Positions 53,542-60,986 of a stretch of DNA of 64,000 bases are shown here, piece after piece. The DNA is taken from assembly GCF_009707955.1 (NCBI RefSeq), contig NZ_WMDQ01000007.1, positions 124,001-188,000 of the forward strand, written 5' to 3'. The notes beneath the pieces are model-generated. The model was not told the origin of the DNA, did no database searches, and was given only the letters and a program-made list of their open reading frames with translations. A program made the position numbers and the translations under genes. The first letter of the stretch is position 1. Each line of letters starts with the position of its first letter. The DNA is from Flavobacterium sp. LC2016-13. Its GTDB lineage: Bacteria > Bacteroidota > Bacteroidia > Flavobacteriales > Flavobacteriaceae.

Positions 53542-54591
53542 ATGAATAAAAAAGCAGAAAATATAATTGTTGGAATTTCAATTGGAGATTTAAACGGTAT
53601 TGGAAGCGAAGTTATACTAAAAACATTCGAAGATTCTCGTATGTTAGAACTGTGTACGCCAGTTATTTTTGCCAATGCTAAAATACTTTCTTTCGTTAAA
53701 AAAAGTTTCACATCGGCAGTTCAGTTTCACGGAGTTGATAAATTAGATCAGATAGTGCCGGGAAAATTAAATGTATTTAACCTTTGGAAAGAAGGAGTAG
53801 ATATTAATTTAGGAACAAACGATGAAAAAATAGGAGAGTATGCTATAAAATCATTTGTGGCAGCAACCAAAGCTTTAAAAGAAGATTTGATTGATGTTCT
53901 GGTTACGGCTCCAATAAATAAATACAATATTCAGTCTGAAGATTTTAAATTTCCGGGACATACAGATTATTTAGATCAGGAATTAGAAGGAAATGCTTTA
54001 ATGATGATGGTTCAGGATAATCTTAGAGTTGGTTTGTTGACGGATCATGTTCCTTTAAATGAAGTTTCATCTCATCTGACAGAAGAATTGATTACAAGAA
54101 AGATAGAAACAATAAGAAAATCTTTAATTCAGGACTTTAGTATAGTAAAACCAAAGATTGCCGTTTTAGGATTAAATCCACATAGTGGCGATGGTGGCGT
54201 TATTGGTAAAGAAGAAGATTTGATTTTGAAACCGGCCTTAAAGAAAATATTTGAAAGCGGAACAATGGTTTTTGGCCCTTTTTCTGCCGATGGTTTTTTT
54301 GGAAGCGGTCAATATGAAAAATATGATGCTATTGTAGCAACCTATCACGATCAGGGATTGATTCCGTTTAAAACCTTGTCTTTTGGAAAAGGAGTAAATT
54401 ATACAGCGGGATTAAATAAGGTTCGAACTTCTCCGGATCACGGTACAGCTTACGATATTGCAGGAAAAGATATGGCAGATTTTAATTCGTTTAAAGAAGC
54501 CGTTTATCTTGCAATAGATGTTTTTCGCTCCCGTAATCAGTATGAGGAGATTAGCCAAAAACCTCTTAAAATAAAAGAAAAACAGTTATAA
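53542..54591 (+). CDS. pdxA: 4-Hydroxythreonine-4-phosphate dehydrogenase
   Basis: A 349-residue enzyme of the DXP-dependent vitamin B6 route, oxidising 4-phosphohydroxy-threonine with NAD. Motifs: GDLNGIGSEV (near the N-terminus), the substrate pair TAPINKYNIQ and FPGHTDYL (metal His), GLNPHSGDGGVIGKEE (about 212-227), and the third-ligand region ATYHDQGLIPFK (about 267-278). Length typical. A -7 element TAAATTTG lies at 53501-53508. It is divergent from ribE. Confidence 0.95.
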   Translation: MNKKAENIIVGISIGDLNGIGSEVILKTFEDSRMLELCTPVIFANAKILSFVKKSFTSAVQFHGVDKLDQIVPGKLNVFNLWKEGVDINLGTNDEKIGEYAIKSFVAATKALKEDLIDVLVTAPINKYNIQSEDFKFPGHTDYLDQELEGNALMMMVQDNLRVGLLTDHVPLNEVSSHLTEELITRKIETIRKSLIQDFSIVKPKIAVLGLNPHSGDGGVIGKEEDLILKPALKKIFESGTMVFGPFSADGFFGSGQYEKYDAIVATYHDQGLIPFKTLSFGKGVNYTAGLNKVRTSPDHGTAYDIAGKDMADFNSFKEAVYLAIDVFRSRNQYEEISQKPLKIKEKQL

Positions 54592-54634
54592 ACAAAAAAA
54601 GGTGAATAAGATTATTAGTTTTATAATAATTTTA

Positions 54635-54642
54635 TATCTTTG
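54635..54642 (+). promoter_or_regulatory. -7 element before yceD-rpmF
   Basis: TATCTTTG followed by CACCCC, the form often seen before translation-related genes in Flavobacteria (recollection). No good -33 TTG is visible. Leader of about 50 nt to 54697. Confidence 0.5.
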
Positions 54643-54696
54643 CACCCCAATTCGGATATCTTGTTTGAGATGTGAGAGGGGCAAATTGATGTTGAA

Positions 54697-55239
54697 ATGA
54701 GCAAAACAAAAGAATTTTTAATTCCATTTATTGGATTAAAGCTAGGAAAACACCATTTTGAGTATCAAATAAGTAACGCGTTCTTTGAGAACTTTGATTA
54801 CGACGAATTTCAAAGTTCGGATATCAAAGTGAGTTTAGTTTTAGATAAGAAAAGCAACATGTTAGAGTTGGAATTCAAACACAAAGGAACTGTAAACGTA
54901 CCTTGTGATCTAACAGGCGAAGATTTTGATCTTCCTATAAAAGGAAAAATGAAATTGATTGTTCGCTTTGGAGATGAATTCAATAATGACAACGAAGAGC
55001 TGTTGATCTTACCACACGGAGAGCATGAAATAGATGTTGCACAATACATTTATGAAATGATTGCACTTTCGGTACCGCTAAAACGAGTTCATCCAGGCGT
55101 AAAAGACGGAAGTTTACAAACTGAAGCCTTAACAAAACTGAATGAATTAACAGTAAAAGAACAAAAAGAAGAGAGTAAACAAGAAGAAGATATTGACCCG
55201 CGTTGGGACAAATTAAAGAAACTATTAACGGATAAATAA
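54697..55239 (+). CDS. YceD/DUF177 family protein
   Basis: A 180-residue acidic protein of the DUF177 (YceD) family, which almost always precedes rpmF and is implicated in 23S rRNA or ribosome assembly. The core (about 15-160) has the family run NVPCDLTGEDFDLPIKGKM, followed by DVAQYIYEMIALSVPLKRVH. The C-terminal DPRWDKLKKL is the typical ending. It lies 9 nt before rpmF. The zinc cysteines found in some homologues are reduced to a single Cys here. Confidence 0.9.
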   Translation: MSKTKEFLIPFIGLKLGKHHFEYQISNAFFENFDYDEFQSSDIKVSLVLDKKSNMLELEFKHKGTVNVPCDLTGEDFDLPIKGKMKLIVRFGDEFNNDNEELLILPHGEHEIDVAQYIYEMIALSVPLKRVHPGVKDGSLQTEALTKLNELTVKEQKEESKQEEDIDPRWDKLKKLLTDK

Positions 55240-55248
55240 TATAGTAAA

Positions 55249-55443
55249 ATGGCACATCCTAAGAGAAAAATCTCGAAAACAAGAAGAGATAAGAGAAGAA
55301 CACATTATAAAGCTACTGTAGCTCAAATCGCTACATGTCCTATTACTGGAGAAGCACATTTATACCACAGAGCTTACTGGCATGAAGGTAAAATGTATTA
55401 CAGAGGGCAAGTTGTTATCGATAAATCTGTAGCGGTTGCTTAA
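55249..55443 (+). CDS. rpmF: Ribosomal protein bL32
   Basis: A 64-residue ribosomal protein with [18 protein letters not shown] at the start and the [20 protein letters not shown] region. Only one cysteine remains (Cys at about 28), so this is a zinc-free form. In the usual yceD-rpmF-fabH order of lipid and translation genes. A terminator follows. Confidence 0.96.
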   Translation: MAHPKRKISKTRRDKRRTHYKATVAQIATCPITGEAHLYHRAYWHEGKMYYRGQVVIDKSVAVA

Positions 55444-55466
55444 TACGTTTTTGTAAATGATACTGG

Positions 55467-55493
55467 AACTCTCACATAGTGAGAGTTTTTTTT
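55467..55493 (+). terminator. Terminator of yceD-rpmF
   Basis: AACTCTCAC pairs with GTGAGAGTT around ATA, followed by T7. It separates rpmF from fabH. Confidence 0.9.
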
Positions 55494-55575
55494 GTTGGTT
55501 ATAATTTTCTTTTTTTAAGAAATTATCTACAAATTCATTTCGTTTTTTTTTGTAATTTTCAAGTCTTTTAAAAAT

Positions 55576-55600
55576 TTTTCAAATGTGCCACATTTGAAAA
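55576..55600. promoter_or_regulatory. 25-nt perfect palindrome before fabH
   Basis: The arm TTTTCAAATGTG, a central C, and the exact reverse complement of the arm. It ends 16 nt before the fabH ATG and lies downstream of a -7-like TAATTTTC (55553-55560), so it would be in the leader. It could be an operator for a dimeric regulator of fatty acid synthesis, or an RNA hairpin covering the translation start. Confidence 0.6.
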
Positions 55601-55616
55601 GAAATAATAAAATATA

Positions 55617-56615
55617 ATGAATACAATCACAGCCGCAATTACCGCTGTTGGAGCCTACGTTCCTGATTTTGTACTTTCAAATAAAGTACTGGAAACAATG
55701 GTCGACACTAATGATGAATGGATTACTACCCGTACCGGAATAAAAGAAAGAAGAATTCTTAAAGATGCTGATAAAGGAACATCGTTTCTTGCTATAAAAG
55801 CAGCACAGGATTTAATTGCCAAAGCAAATATCGATCCTTTAGAGATTGATATGGTGATAATGGCAACAGCTACAGCAGATATGCCAGTAGCCGCAACAGG
55901 AGTTTATGTTGCAACAGAAATTGGAGCTACAAATGCATTTGCATACGATTTGCAAGCAGCCTGTTCAAGTTTCTTATACGGAATGTCAACTGCTGCAGCT
56001 TACATTCAATCAGGAAGATATAAAAAAGTATTATTAATTGGTGCCGATAAAATGTCATCAATTGTAGATTATACAGATAGAGCAACTTGTATTATTTTTG
56101 GAGATGGAGCGGGTGCCGTTTTATTCGAACCAAATTATGAAGGTTTAGGTTTACAGGATGAATACTTACGAAGCGATGGTCAAGGACGCGATTATCTTAA
56201 AATTCCTGCCGGCGGTTCTCTAATACGTACTTCAGAAGAAACCGTTAAAAACAGACAACACAATATTATTCAAGACGGAAAAACCGTTTTTAAATATGCT
56301 GTAACCAATATGGCTGATGCAAGCGAATTGATCGTAAAAAGAAACAATTTGACTAATGAAGATGTAGATTGGTTAGTTCCTCACCAGGCAAACAAACGTA
56401 TTATTGATGCAACTGCAAGCAGAATGAATCTTGAAGATTCTAAAGTATTAATGAATATTGAAAGATATGGTAATACAACTTCAGCTACATTGCCATTAGT
56501 ATTAAGCGATTTTGAACACTTATTCAAAAAAGGAGATAATATTATTTTTGCCGCTTTTGGTGGTGGATTCACTTGGGGATCTATTTACCTAAAATGGGCT
56601 TACGATAAAAAATAA
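55617..56615 (+). CDS. fabH: 3-Oxoacyl-ACP synthase III
   Basis: A 332-residue condensing enzyme starting type II fatty acid synthesis from acyl-CoA and malonyl-ACP. The nucleophile C116 is in DLQAACSSFLYG, the His in WLVPHQANKRI (about 260) and the Asn in ERYGNTTSATLP (about 290). Length and GDGAGAVLFE match FabH. Followed by accB (23 nt). Preceded by a palindrome. Confidence 0.96.
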   Translation: MNTITAAITAVGAYVPDFVLSNKVLETMVDTNDEWITTRTGIKERRILKDADKGTSFLAIKAAQDLIAKANIDPLEIDMVIMATATADMPVAATGVYVATEIGATNAFAYDLQAACSSFLYGMSTAAAYIQSGRYKKVLLIGADKMSSIVDYTDRATCIIFGDGAGAVLFEPNYEGLGLQDEYLRSDGQGRDYLKIPAGGSLIRTSEETVKNRQHNIIQDGKTVFKYAVTNMADASELIVKRNNLTNEDVDWLVPHQANKRIIDATASRMNLEDSKVLMNIERYGNTTSATLPLVLSDFEHLFKKGDNIIFAAFGGGFTWGSIYLKWAYDKK

Positions 56616-56638
56616 ATTAAAACTAAAAACGAATCATT

Positions 56639-57127
56639 ATGGATTTAAAAGAAATTCAAAACCTAATCAAATTTGTAGCAAATTCGGGAGTTGCAGAAGT
56701 AAAGTTGGAAATGGATGATGTAAAAATCACTATCAGAACAACTTTAGAAGGAAACGTTACTGAAACTACTTATGTACAACAATTACCAGCTCAGGCACAA
56801 TTACCACAAGCAATTGCTCCTCAACAAACAGCTCCAGTAGTTGTAAACGTAAATACTGAAGCGCCAGCTGCTGCTGAAGATTCGAAATACATTACTATTA
56901 AGTCACCAATTATTGGTACTTTCTACAGAAAACCATCTCCGGATAAGCCAGTTTTCACTGAAGTTGGAAACACGATTGCTAAAGGTGATGTTCTTTGTGT
57001 AATTGAAGCAATGAAATTATTCAACGAAATCGAATCAGAAGTGTCAGGTAAAATTGTAAAAATTCTTGTTGACGATATGTCTCCTGTAGAATTTGACCAA
57101 CCTTTATTTTTAGTTGATCCATCATAA
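56639..57127 (+). CDS. accB: Biotin carboxyl carrier protein of acetyl-CoA carboxylase
   Basis: A 162-residue carrier. The biotin lysine K126 is in [13 protein letters not shown]. The N-terminal segment (1-40) and the Pro/Ala/Gln-rich linker (about 48-80) are usual. It takes carboxyl from AccC and passes it to the carboxyltransferase. accC follows after a 109-nt repeat-rich spacer rather than the usual few nt. Confidence 0.96.
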   Translation: MDLKEIQNLIKFVANSGVAEVKLEMDDVKITIRTTLEGNVTETTYVQQLPAQAQLPQAIAPQQTAPVVVNVNTEAPAAAEDSKYITIKSPIIGTFYRKPSPDKPVFTEVGNTIAKGDVLCVIEAMKLFNEIESEVSGKIVKILVDDMSPVEFDQPLFLVDPS

Positions 57128-57236
57128 ATAAATTTAGATTTTAGATTTTAGATTTTAGAATGGTTCGCAATAAAATTTTGTTACCCATCTAAAATTATCT
57201 AATTATCAAATTGTCTAATTATCTAATTAAAGTAAG
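57128..57236. repeat. Repeat-rich spacer between accB and accC
   Basis: AGATTTT-type units occur three times in tandem (57136-57159). Further right are three CTAATTA-type units (57201-57229). The region is AT-rich and does not code. It interrupts a normally tight pair. Confidence 0.6.
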
Positions 57237-58583
57237 ATGTTTAAAAAAATATTAATTGCGAATAGAGGAGAAATTGCACTTCGTGTAATTCGTACATGTA
57301 AGGAAATGGGAATTAAAACTGTAGCAGTTTACTCTACAGCTGATGCAGAGAGTTTACATGTTAAGTTTGCTGACGAAGCGGTTTGTATTGGTCCTCCTCC
57401 AAGTAACTTATCGTATTTGAAAATGTCAAATATAATAGCTGCTGCAGAAATTACTAACGCAGACGCAATACATCCAGGTTATGGATTTCTTTCTGAGAAC
57501 GCTAAGTTCTCTAAAATTTGTCAGGAACACGGAATCAAATTTATTGGTGCTGCTCCTGAAATGATTGACAAAATGGGAGATAAAGCTTCTGCAAAAGCTA
57601 CAATGAAAGCAGCAGGAGTTCCATGTGTACCAGGTTCAGACGGATTATTAGAATCTTTTGAACAAACACAACAATTAGCAAAAGAATTTGGTTACCCGGT
57701 TATGCTTAAAGCAACTGCCGGTGGTGGTGGAAAAGGAATGCGTGCCGTTTGGAAAGAAGACGAATTATTGAAAGCTTGGGAAAGTGCACGTCAGGAAGCT
57801 GCTGCTGCATTTGGAAATGATGGAATGTACATGGAGAAACTTATCGAAGAGCCACGTCATATCGAAATTCAGGTTGTTGGAGATTCATACGGAAAAGCAT
57901 GTCACCTTTCTGAAAGAGACTGTTCAGTACAACGTCGTCACCAAAAACTTACTGAAGAAACACCTTCACCATTCATGACAGACGAATTGCGTGCTGCAAT
58001 GGGAGAAGCTGCTGTAAAAGCTGCTGAATTCATTAAATACGAAGGAGCTGGAACTGTAGAGTTTTTAGTAGATAAACACAGAAACTTCTACTTCATGGAA
58101 ATGAATACTCGTATTCAGGTAGAGCACCCAATTACAGAACAAGTTATCGATTATGATTTGATTCGTGAGCAAATTATGGTAGCGGCTGGAATTCCAATTT
58201 CAGGAAAAAACTATTTACCGCAATTACACGCTATCGAATGTCGTATTAATGCTGAAGATCCTTATAATGATTTTCGTCCTTCACCAGGAAAAATTACTAC
58301 GCTTCATATGCCGGGAGGTCACGGAGTACGTTTAGATACTCACGTTTATTCTGGTTATACAATTCCACCAAATTACGATTCAATGATTGCTAAGTTAATT
58401 ACAACTGCACAATCTCGTGAAGAAGCAATCAGCAAAATGCGCAGAGCTTTGGATGAATTTGTTATCGAAGGTGTGAAAACTACAATACCTTTCCACAGAC
58501 AATTAATGGATGATCCGAGATATATTGCAGGAGATTATACAACTGCATTTATGGATACTTTTAAAATGAATCCAATAGAATAA
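57237..58583 (+). CDS. accC: Biotin carboxylase of acetyl-CoA carboxylase
   Basis: A 448-residue ATP-grasp enzyme that carboxylates biotin on AccB. Motifs: [20 protein letters not shown] (N-terminal), the glycine-rich ATP loop [13 protein letters not shown] (about 161-173), [13 protein letters not shown] (about 224-236), [20 protein letters not shown] (about 275-294) with Glu and Arg catalytic residues, and [12 protein letters not shown]. Length typical. A terminator follows directly. Confidence 0.97.
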   Translation: MFKKILIANRGEIALRVIRTCKEMGIKTVAVYSTADAESLHVKFADEAVCIGPPPSNLSYLKMSNIIAAAEITNADAIHPGYGFLSENAKFSKICQEHGIKFIGAAPEMIDKMGDKASAKATMKAAGVPCVPGSDGLLESFEQTQQLAKEFGYPVMLKATAGGGGKGMRAVWKEDELLKAWESARQEAAAAFGNDGMYMEKLIEEPRHIEIQVVGDSYGKACHLSERDCSVQRRHQKLTEETPSPFMTDELRAAMGEAAVKAAEFIKYEGAGTVEFLVDKHRNFYFMEMNTRIQVEHPITEQVIDYDLIREQIMVAAGIPISGKNYLPQLHAIECRINAEDPYNDFRPSPGKITTLHMPGGHGVRLDTHVYSGYTIPPNYDSMIAKLITTAQSREEAISKMRRALDEFVIEGVKTTIPFHRQLMDDPRYIAGDYTTAFMDTFKMNPIE

Positions 58584-58586
58584 TTT

Positions 58587-58615
58587 AAAGGCTGTCAATT
58601 TCGACAGCCTTTTTT
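58587..58615 (+). terminator. Terminator of accC
   Basis: AAAGGCTGTC pairs with GACAGCCTTT around AATTTC, followed by T. Confidence 0.9.
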
Positions 58616-58633
58616 GTTTTTAATACTCTTTTC

Positions 58634-58665
58634 AACCCGACAGGTTTCTAAACCCGTCGGGTTTT
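58634..58665. repeat. AACCCGAC hairpin repeat
   Basis: AACCCGAC pairs with GTCGGGTT (arms extended by AACCC within the loop). The loop contains a second GGTTT/AACCC pairing, so it folds in two ways. It has more G and C than its surroundings and resembles intergenic hairpins I recall in other Flavobacterium genomes. Confidence 0.55.
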
Positions 58666-58694
58666 CTTATTTAAAATAATGAAGTAAACACTAT

Positions 58695-58761
58695 TTGTGT
58701 ATACTTTTTACACAACATTTAAACAAATTACACACTTTTTGCAAATGCTGAATTTTGGCAC
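58695..58761 (+). promoter_or_regulatory. Candidate NtrC-type activator site and -24 element
   Basis: TTGTGTA (58695-58701), 7 nt, TACACAA (58709-58715): perfect inverted repeat. A second TTACACA half-site lies at 58728-58734, 20 nt after the first (58708). TTGGCAC (58755-58761) is a perfect sigma-54 -24 half, but the expected GC at -12 is absent (TCTAA instead of TTGCA). Likely activator is the NtrC-type protein at 60987; inference only. Confidence 0.35.
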
Positions 58762-58884
58762 ATTCGTCTAAAAGCCTTTAAAATTAGGTGTTTAAGTAAA
58801 ATGGAAGGTTGCGTTTTGATTGCGGCATAATAATTTCATTATCTAAAGCGTAAACAACTATTAACAATTTTAAATATATACACT

Positions 58885-59181
58885 ATGAAAAATTTATTCT
58901 TATCAGCCGCAATCGTTTTGGGAGGTTTAACATCATTTGCTTCAACTGCTCCAATTTCAAATACAATCGTAAAATCAATTTCTATTAATGAAGATTATAC
59001 TGAAATTAAAGTAGAAGAAGTTCCGGCTCCAATTAATGAAGCTTTGAAAAAAGCATATCCTGAAGCTGTAATTAACAAAGCTTACAAAAACGAAAAATCA
59101 GAGTATAAAATAGAGATTACTGTTGGTGACAAAGTAGGTTCTCTTTATGCTAATGCAGACGGATCTTGGATTAAAAAATAA
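58885..59181 (+). CDS. PepSY-like small exported protein, array copy 1
   Basis: A 98-residue protein with signal peptide MKNLFLSAAIVLGGLTSFAS (1-20). The mature domain (about 30-98) has EIKVEEVPAPINEALKKAYP, EAVINKAYKNEKSEYKIEIT and GDKVGSLYANADGSWIKK. This is the strand-helix-strand pattern of the PepSY-like / DUF2874 (beta-lactamase-inhibitor-like) group. It acts outside the cytoplasm; ligand unknown. First of six tandem copies; the leader of 104 nt from a candidate sigma-54 site suggests the array starts here. Confidence 0.85.
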   Translation: MKNLFLSAAIVLGGLTSFASTAPISNTIVKSISINEDYTEIKVEEVPAPINEALKKAYPEAVINKAYKNEKSEYKIEITVGDKVGSLYANADGSWIKK

Positions 59182-59253
59182 TCCTGTAGGTTCCTGTGAA
59201 AATTCAAATAAAGAATACAAAAATTAAATTAACTATACTAAAATACAACTATC

Positions 59254-59550
59254 ATGAAAAATTTATTTTTATCAGCCGCAATCGTTTTGGGAGGTTTAAC
59301 ATCATTTGCTTCAACTTTTCCAACTACAAATACAATCGTAAAAACAATCTCAGTTCAAGATGAATATACTGAGATCAAAGTAGTAGAAGTTCCGGTTGCA
59401 GTTACAGACGCGCTTAAAAAAGCATATCCGGATGCCGTACTTACAAAAGCATATAAAAATGCAAAAAACGAATATAAATTAGAAGTTACCGTAGGAGACA
59501 AAGTAGGTTCTCTTTATGCTAACGCAGACGGATCCTGGATTAAAAAATAA
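59254..59550 (+). CDS. PepSY-like small exported protein, array copy 2
   Basis: A 98-residue paralogue. Its signal peptide protein sequence equals copies 1 and 3, and its first 63 nt equal those of copy 3 and differ from copy 1 by one base. The middle diverges (TEIKVVEVPVAVTDALKKAY, AVLTKAYKNAKNEYKLEVT), while the end is again nearly identical (GDKVGSLYANADGSWIKK). 72 nt from copy 1, without a terminator between. Confidence 0.85.
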   Translation: MKNLFLSAAIVLGGLTSFASTFPTTNTIVKTISVQDEYTEIKVVEVPVAVTDALKKAYPDAVLTKAYKNAKNEYKLEVTVGDKVGSLYANADGSWIKK

Positions 59551-59610
59551 TCCAAATTAGATTCTCTTGCACTCATTCCAATTAATTAATACTATTAAAA
59601 TATACACACT

Positions 59611-59907
59611 ATGAAAAATTTATTTTTATCAGCCGCAATCGTTTTGGGAGGTTTAACATCATTTGCTTCAACTTCTCCAATCACAAATACAATCGTAAAA
59701 ACAATTTCAATTCAAGATGAATATACTGAAATTAAATTAGAGGAAGTTCCGGCTCCAATTACAGCTGCGCTTAAAAAAGCGTATCCTGATGCAGTACTTT
59801 CAAAAGCATATAAAAATGCAAATTCACAATATAAGTTAGATGTTACCGTTGGAGATAAAGTAGGTTCTCTTTATGCTAATGCTGACGGATCGTGGATAAA
59901 AAAATAA
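59611..59907 (+). CDS. PepSY-like small exported protein, array copy 3
   Basis: A 98-residue paralogue with the shared signal peptide and shared C-terminus. Middle: TEIKLEEVPAPITAALKKAY, AVLSKAYKNANSQYKLDVT. It sits 60 nt after copy 2. Copies 1-3 form a close subgroup and copies 4-6 a looser one. Confidence 0.85.
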   Translation: MKNLFLSAAIVLGGLTSFASTSPITNTIVKTISIQDEYTEIKLEEVPAPITAALKKAYPDAVLSKAYKNANSQYKLDVTVGDKVGSLYANADGSWIKK

Positions 59908-59936
59908 TTAGACACTAATCTTAAAAAACTATAGCT

Positions 59937-60227
59937 ATGAAAAAGTTAATCTTATCAGTGGCAATTGTTCTGGGAACATTGTCAATGCAAGCAGGAAATA
60001 CAATTGTTTCAAACGCAACGACTCAATCTGTAAAAACTCAGGACGAATATAAAGAAATCGACGCTGTTCCGGCAGCAATTAAAACAGCTTTAGATAATGC
60101 TTATCCAGGAGTAAAATTGGAAAAAGCTTATGTAAATGCTAAAAAAGAATATAAAATTGATATCAGTGTTAGAGATGTGAAATCTACTGTTTATACTGAT
60201 GCTCAAGGAAATATCCTTAAAAAGTAA
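59937..60227 (+). CDS. PepSY-like small exported protein, array copy 4
   Basis: A 96-residue paralogue. Signal peptide MKKLILSVAIVLGTLSMQAG. Mature part EYKEIDAVPAAIKTALDNAY, PGVKLEKAYVNAKKEYKIDI, ending VYTDAQGNILKK. It follows copy 3 by 29 nt. Shares KLEKAYVN with copy 5. Confidence 0.83.
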   Translation: MKKLILSVAIVLGTLSMQAGNTIVSNATTQSVKTQDEYKEIDAVPAAIKTALDNAYPGVKLEKAYVNAKKEYKIDISVRDVKSTVYTDAQGNILKK

Positions 60228-60257
60228 TTATATAAATAACCACAAAAAACAATCACT

Positions 60258-60557
60258 ATGAAAAAGTTACTATTATCTACTGCAATCGTTTTAGGAAGTT
60301 TAACTGTAAATGCGGCGACGACTCCGTTAACAACAAATTCAATAAATCAATCAGTAACTATTCAGGATGAATATACTGAAGTTAGTGCTGATGCTGTGCC
60401 AGCCGCAGTAAAATCTACGGTTGAAAAATCTTTTCCGGGAACTAAACTTGAAAAAGCGTATGTGAACGAAAAGAAGCAATATAAACTTGAAATCTCTAAA
60501 GGAGATAAAAAGTATACTGTATTCACAGATGCTGAAGGAAACATCATTAAAAAATAA
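60258..60557 (+). CDS. PepSY-like small exported protein, array copy 5
   Basis: A 99-residue paralogue. Signal peptide MKKLLLSTAIVLGSLTVNAA. Mature part TEVSADAVPAAVKSTVEKSF, PGTKLEKAYVNEKKQYKLEI, ending VFTDAEGNIIKK. 30 nt after copy 4 and 5 nt before copy 6. Confidence 0.83.
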   Translation: MKKLLLSTAIVLGSLTVNAATTPLTTNSINQSVTIQDEYTEVSADAVPAAVKSTVEKSFPGTKLEKAYVNEKKQYKLEISKGDKKYTVFTDAEGNIIKK

Positions 60558-60562
60558 TTAAG

Positions 60563-60859
60563 ATGAAAAAGATAATCTTATCAGCAGCGGTCATTTTTGG
60601 AAGTTTGTCAATTTATGCAACTACAATTTTACCTTCAGAAGAAGTAAAAACAGAAGTTGCTGCTCAAAGCGAATACACTGAAATAAGTGTTGAGACTGTT
60701 CCGGCTGCTGTAAAAACGGCTTTAGAAACAGCTTATCCAGGAGCAAAATTGGTTAAAGCTTTCGTAAACGACAAGAAAGAATACAAATTAGAAATAGCTG
60801 TCAAGGACCAAAAAGCTACTGTGTACTCAGATGTCAATGGTAATTGGTTGAAAATATAA
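60563..60859 (+). CDS. PepSY-like small exported protein, array copy 6
   Basis: A 98-residue paralogue. Signal peptide MKKIILSAAVIFGSLSIYAT. Mature part TEISVETVPAAVKTALETAY, PGAKLVKAFVNDKKEYKLEI, ending VYSDVNGNWLKI. Start 5 nt after copy 5 stop; last in the array, before a strong terminator. Confidence 0.83.
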   Translation: MKKIILSAAVIFGSLSIYATTILPSEEVKTEVAAQSEYTEISVETVPAAVKTALETAYPGAKLVKAFVNDKKEYKLEIAVKDQKATVYSDVNGNWLKI

Positions 60860-60888
60860 TTAGGTGAATTAGATTTATGTTTTTGGTG

Positions 60889-60924
60889 AAAAAGAGATTG
60901 TTCTACAACAATCTCTTTTTTTTT
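60889..60924 (+). terminator. Terminator of the PepSY-like array
   Basis: AAAAAGAGATTGTT pairs with AACAATCTCTTTTT around CTAC, followed by T. Confidence 0.92.
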
Positions 60925-60986
60925 GCATAATTTTATGAAAATACAAGTTTAATAGTATTATTTTAGCAAAAAGTCCCAAAAAGCAA

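Larger units (their letters stand above)
58584..58884. other. Region before the six-gene array
   Basis: No gene is visible in these 301 nt. It holds the accC terminator (58587-58615), a second hairpin repeat (58634-58665), an inverted repeat TTGTGTA/TACACAA (58695-58715) with a further half-site TTACACA (58728-58734), and TTGGCAC (58755-58761). Confidence 0.65.

Noticed and set aside
57128..57236. Possible origin-type AT repeats
   Set aside because: No DnaA-box series, no dnaA or related genes nearby; better explained as an intergenic repeat.
58885..60859. Repeat array considered as a CRISPR or tandem repeat
   Set aside because: The repeating unit is a whole coding gene of about 300 nt with its own start and stop, so it is a gene array.
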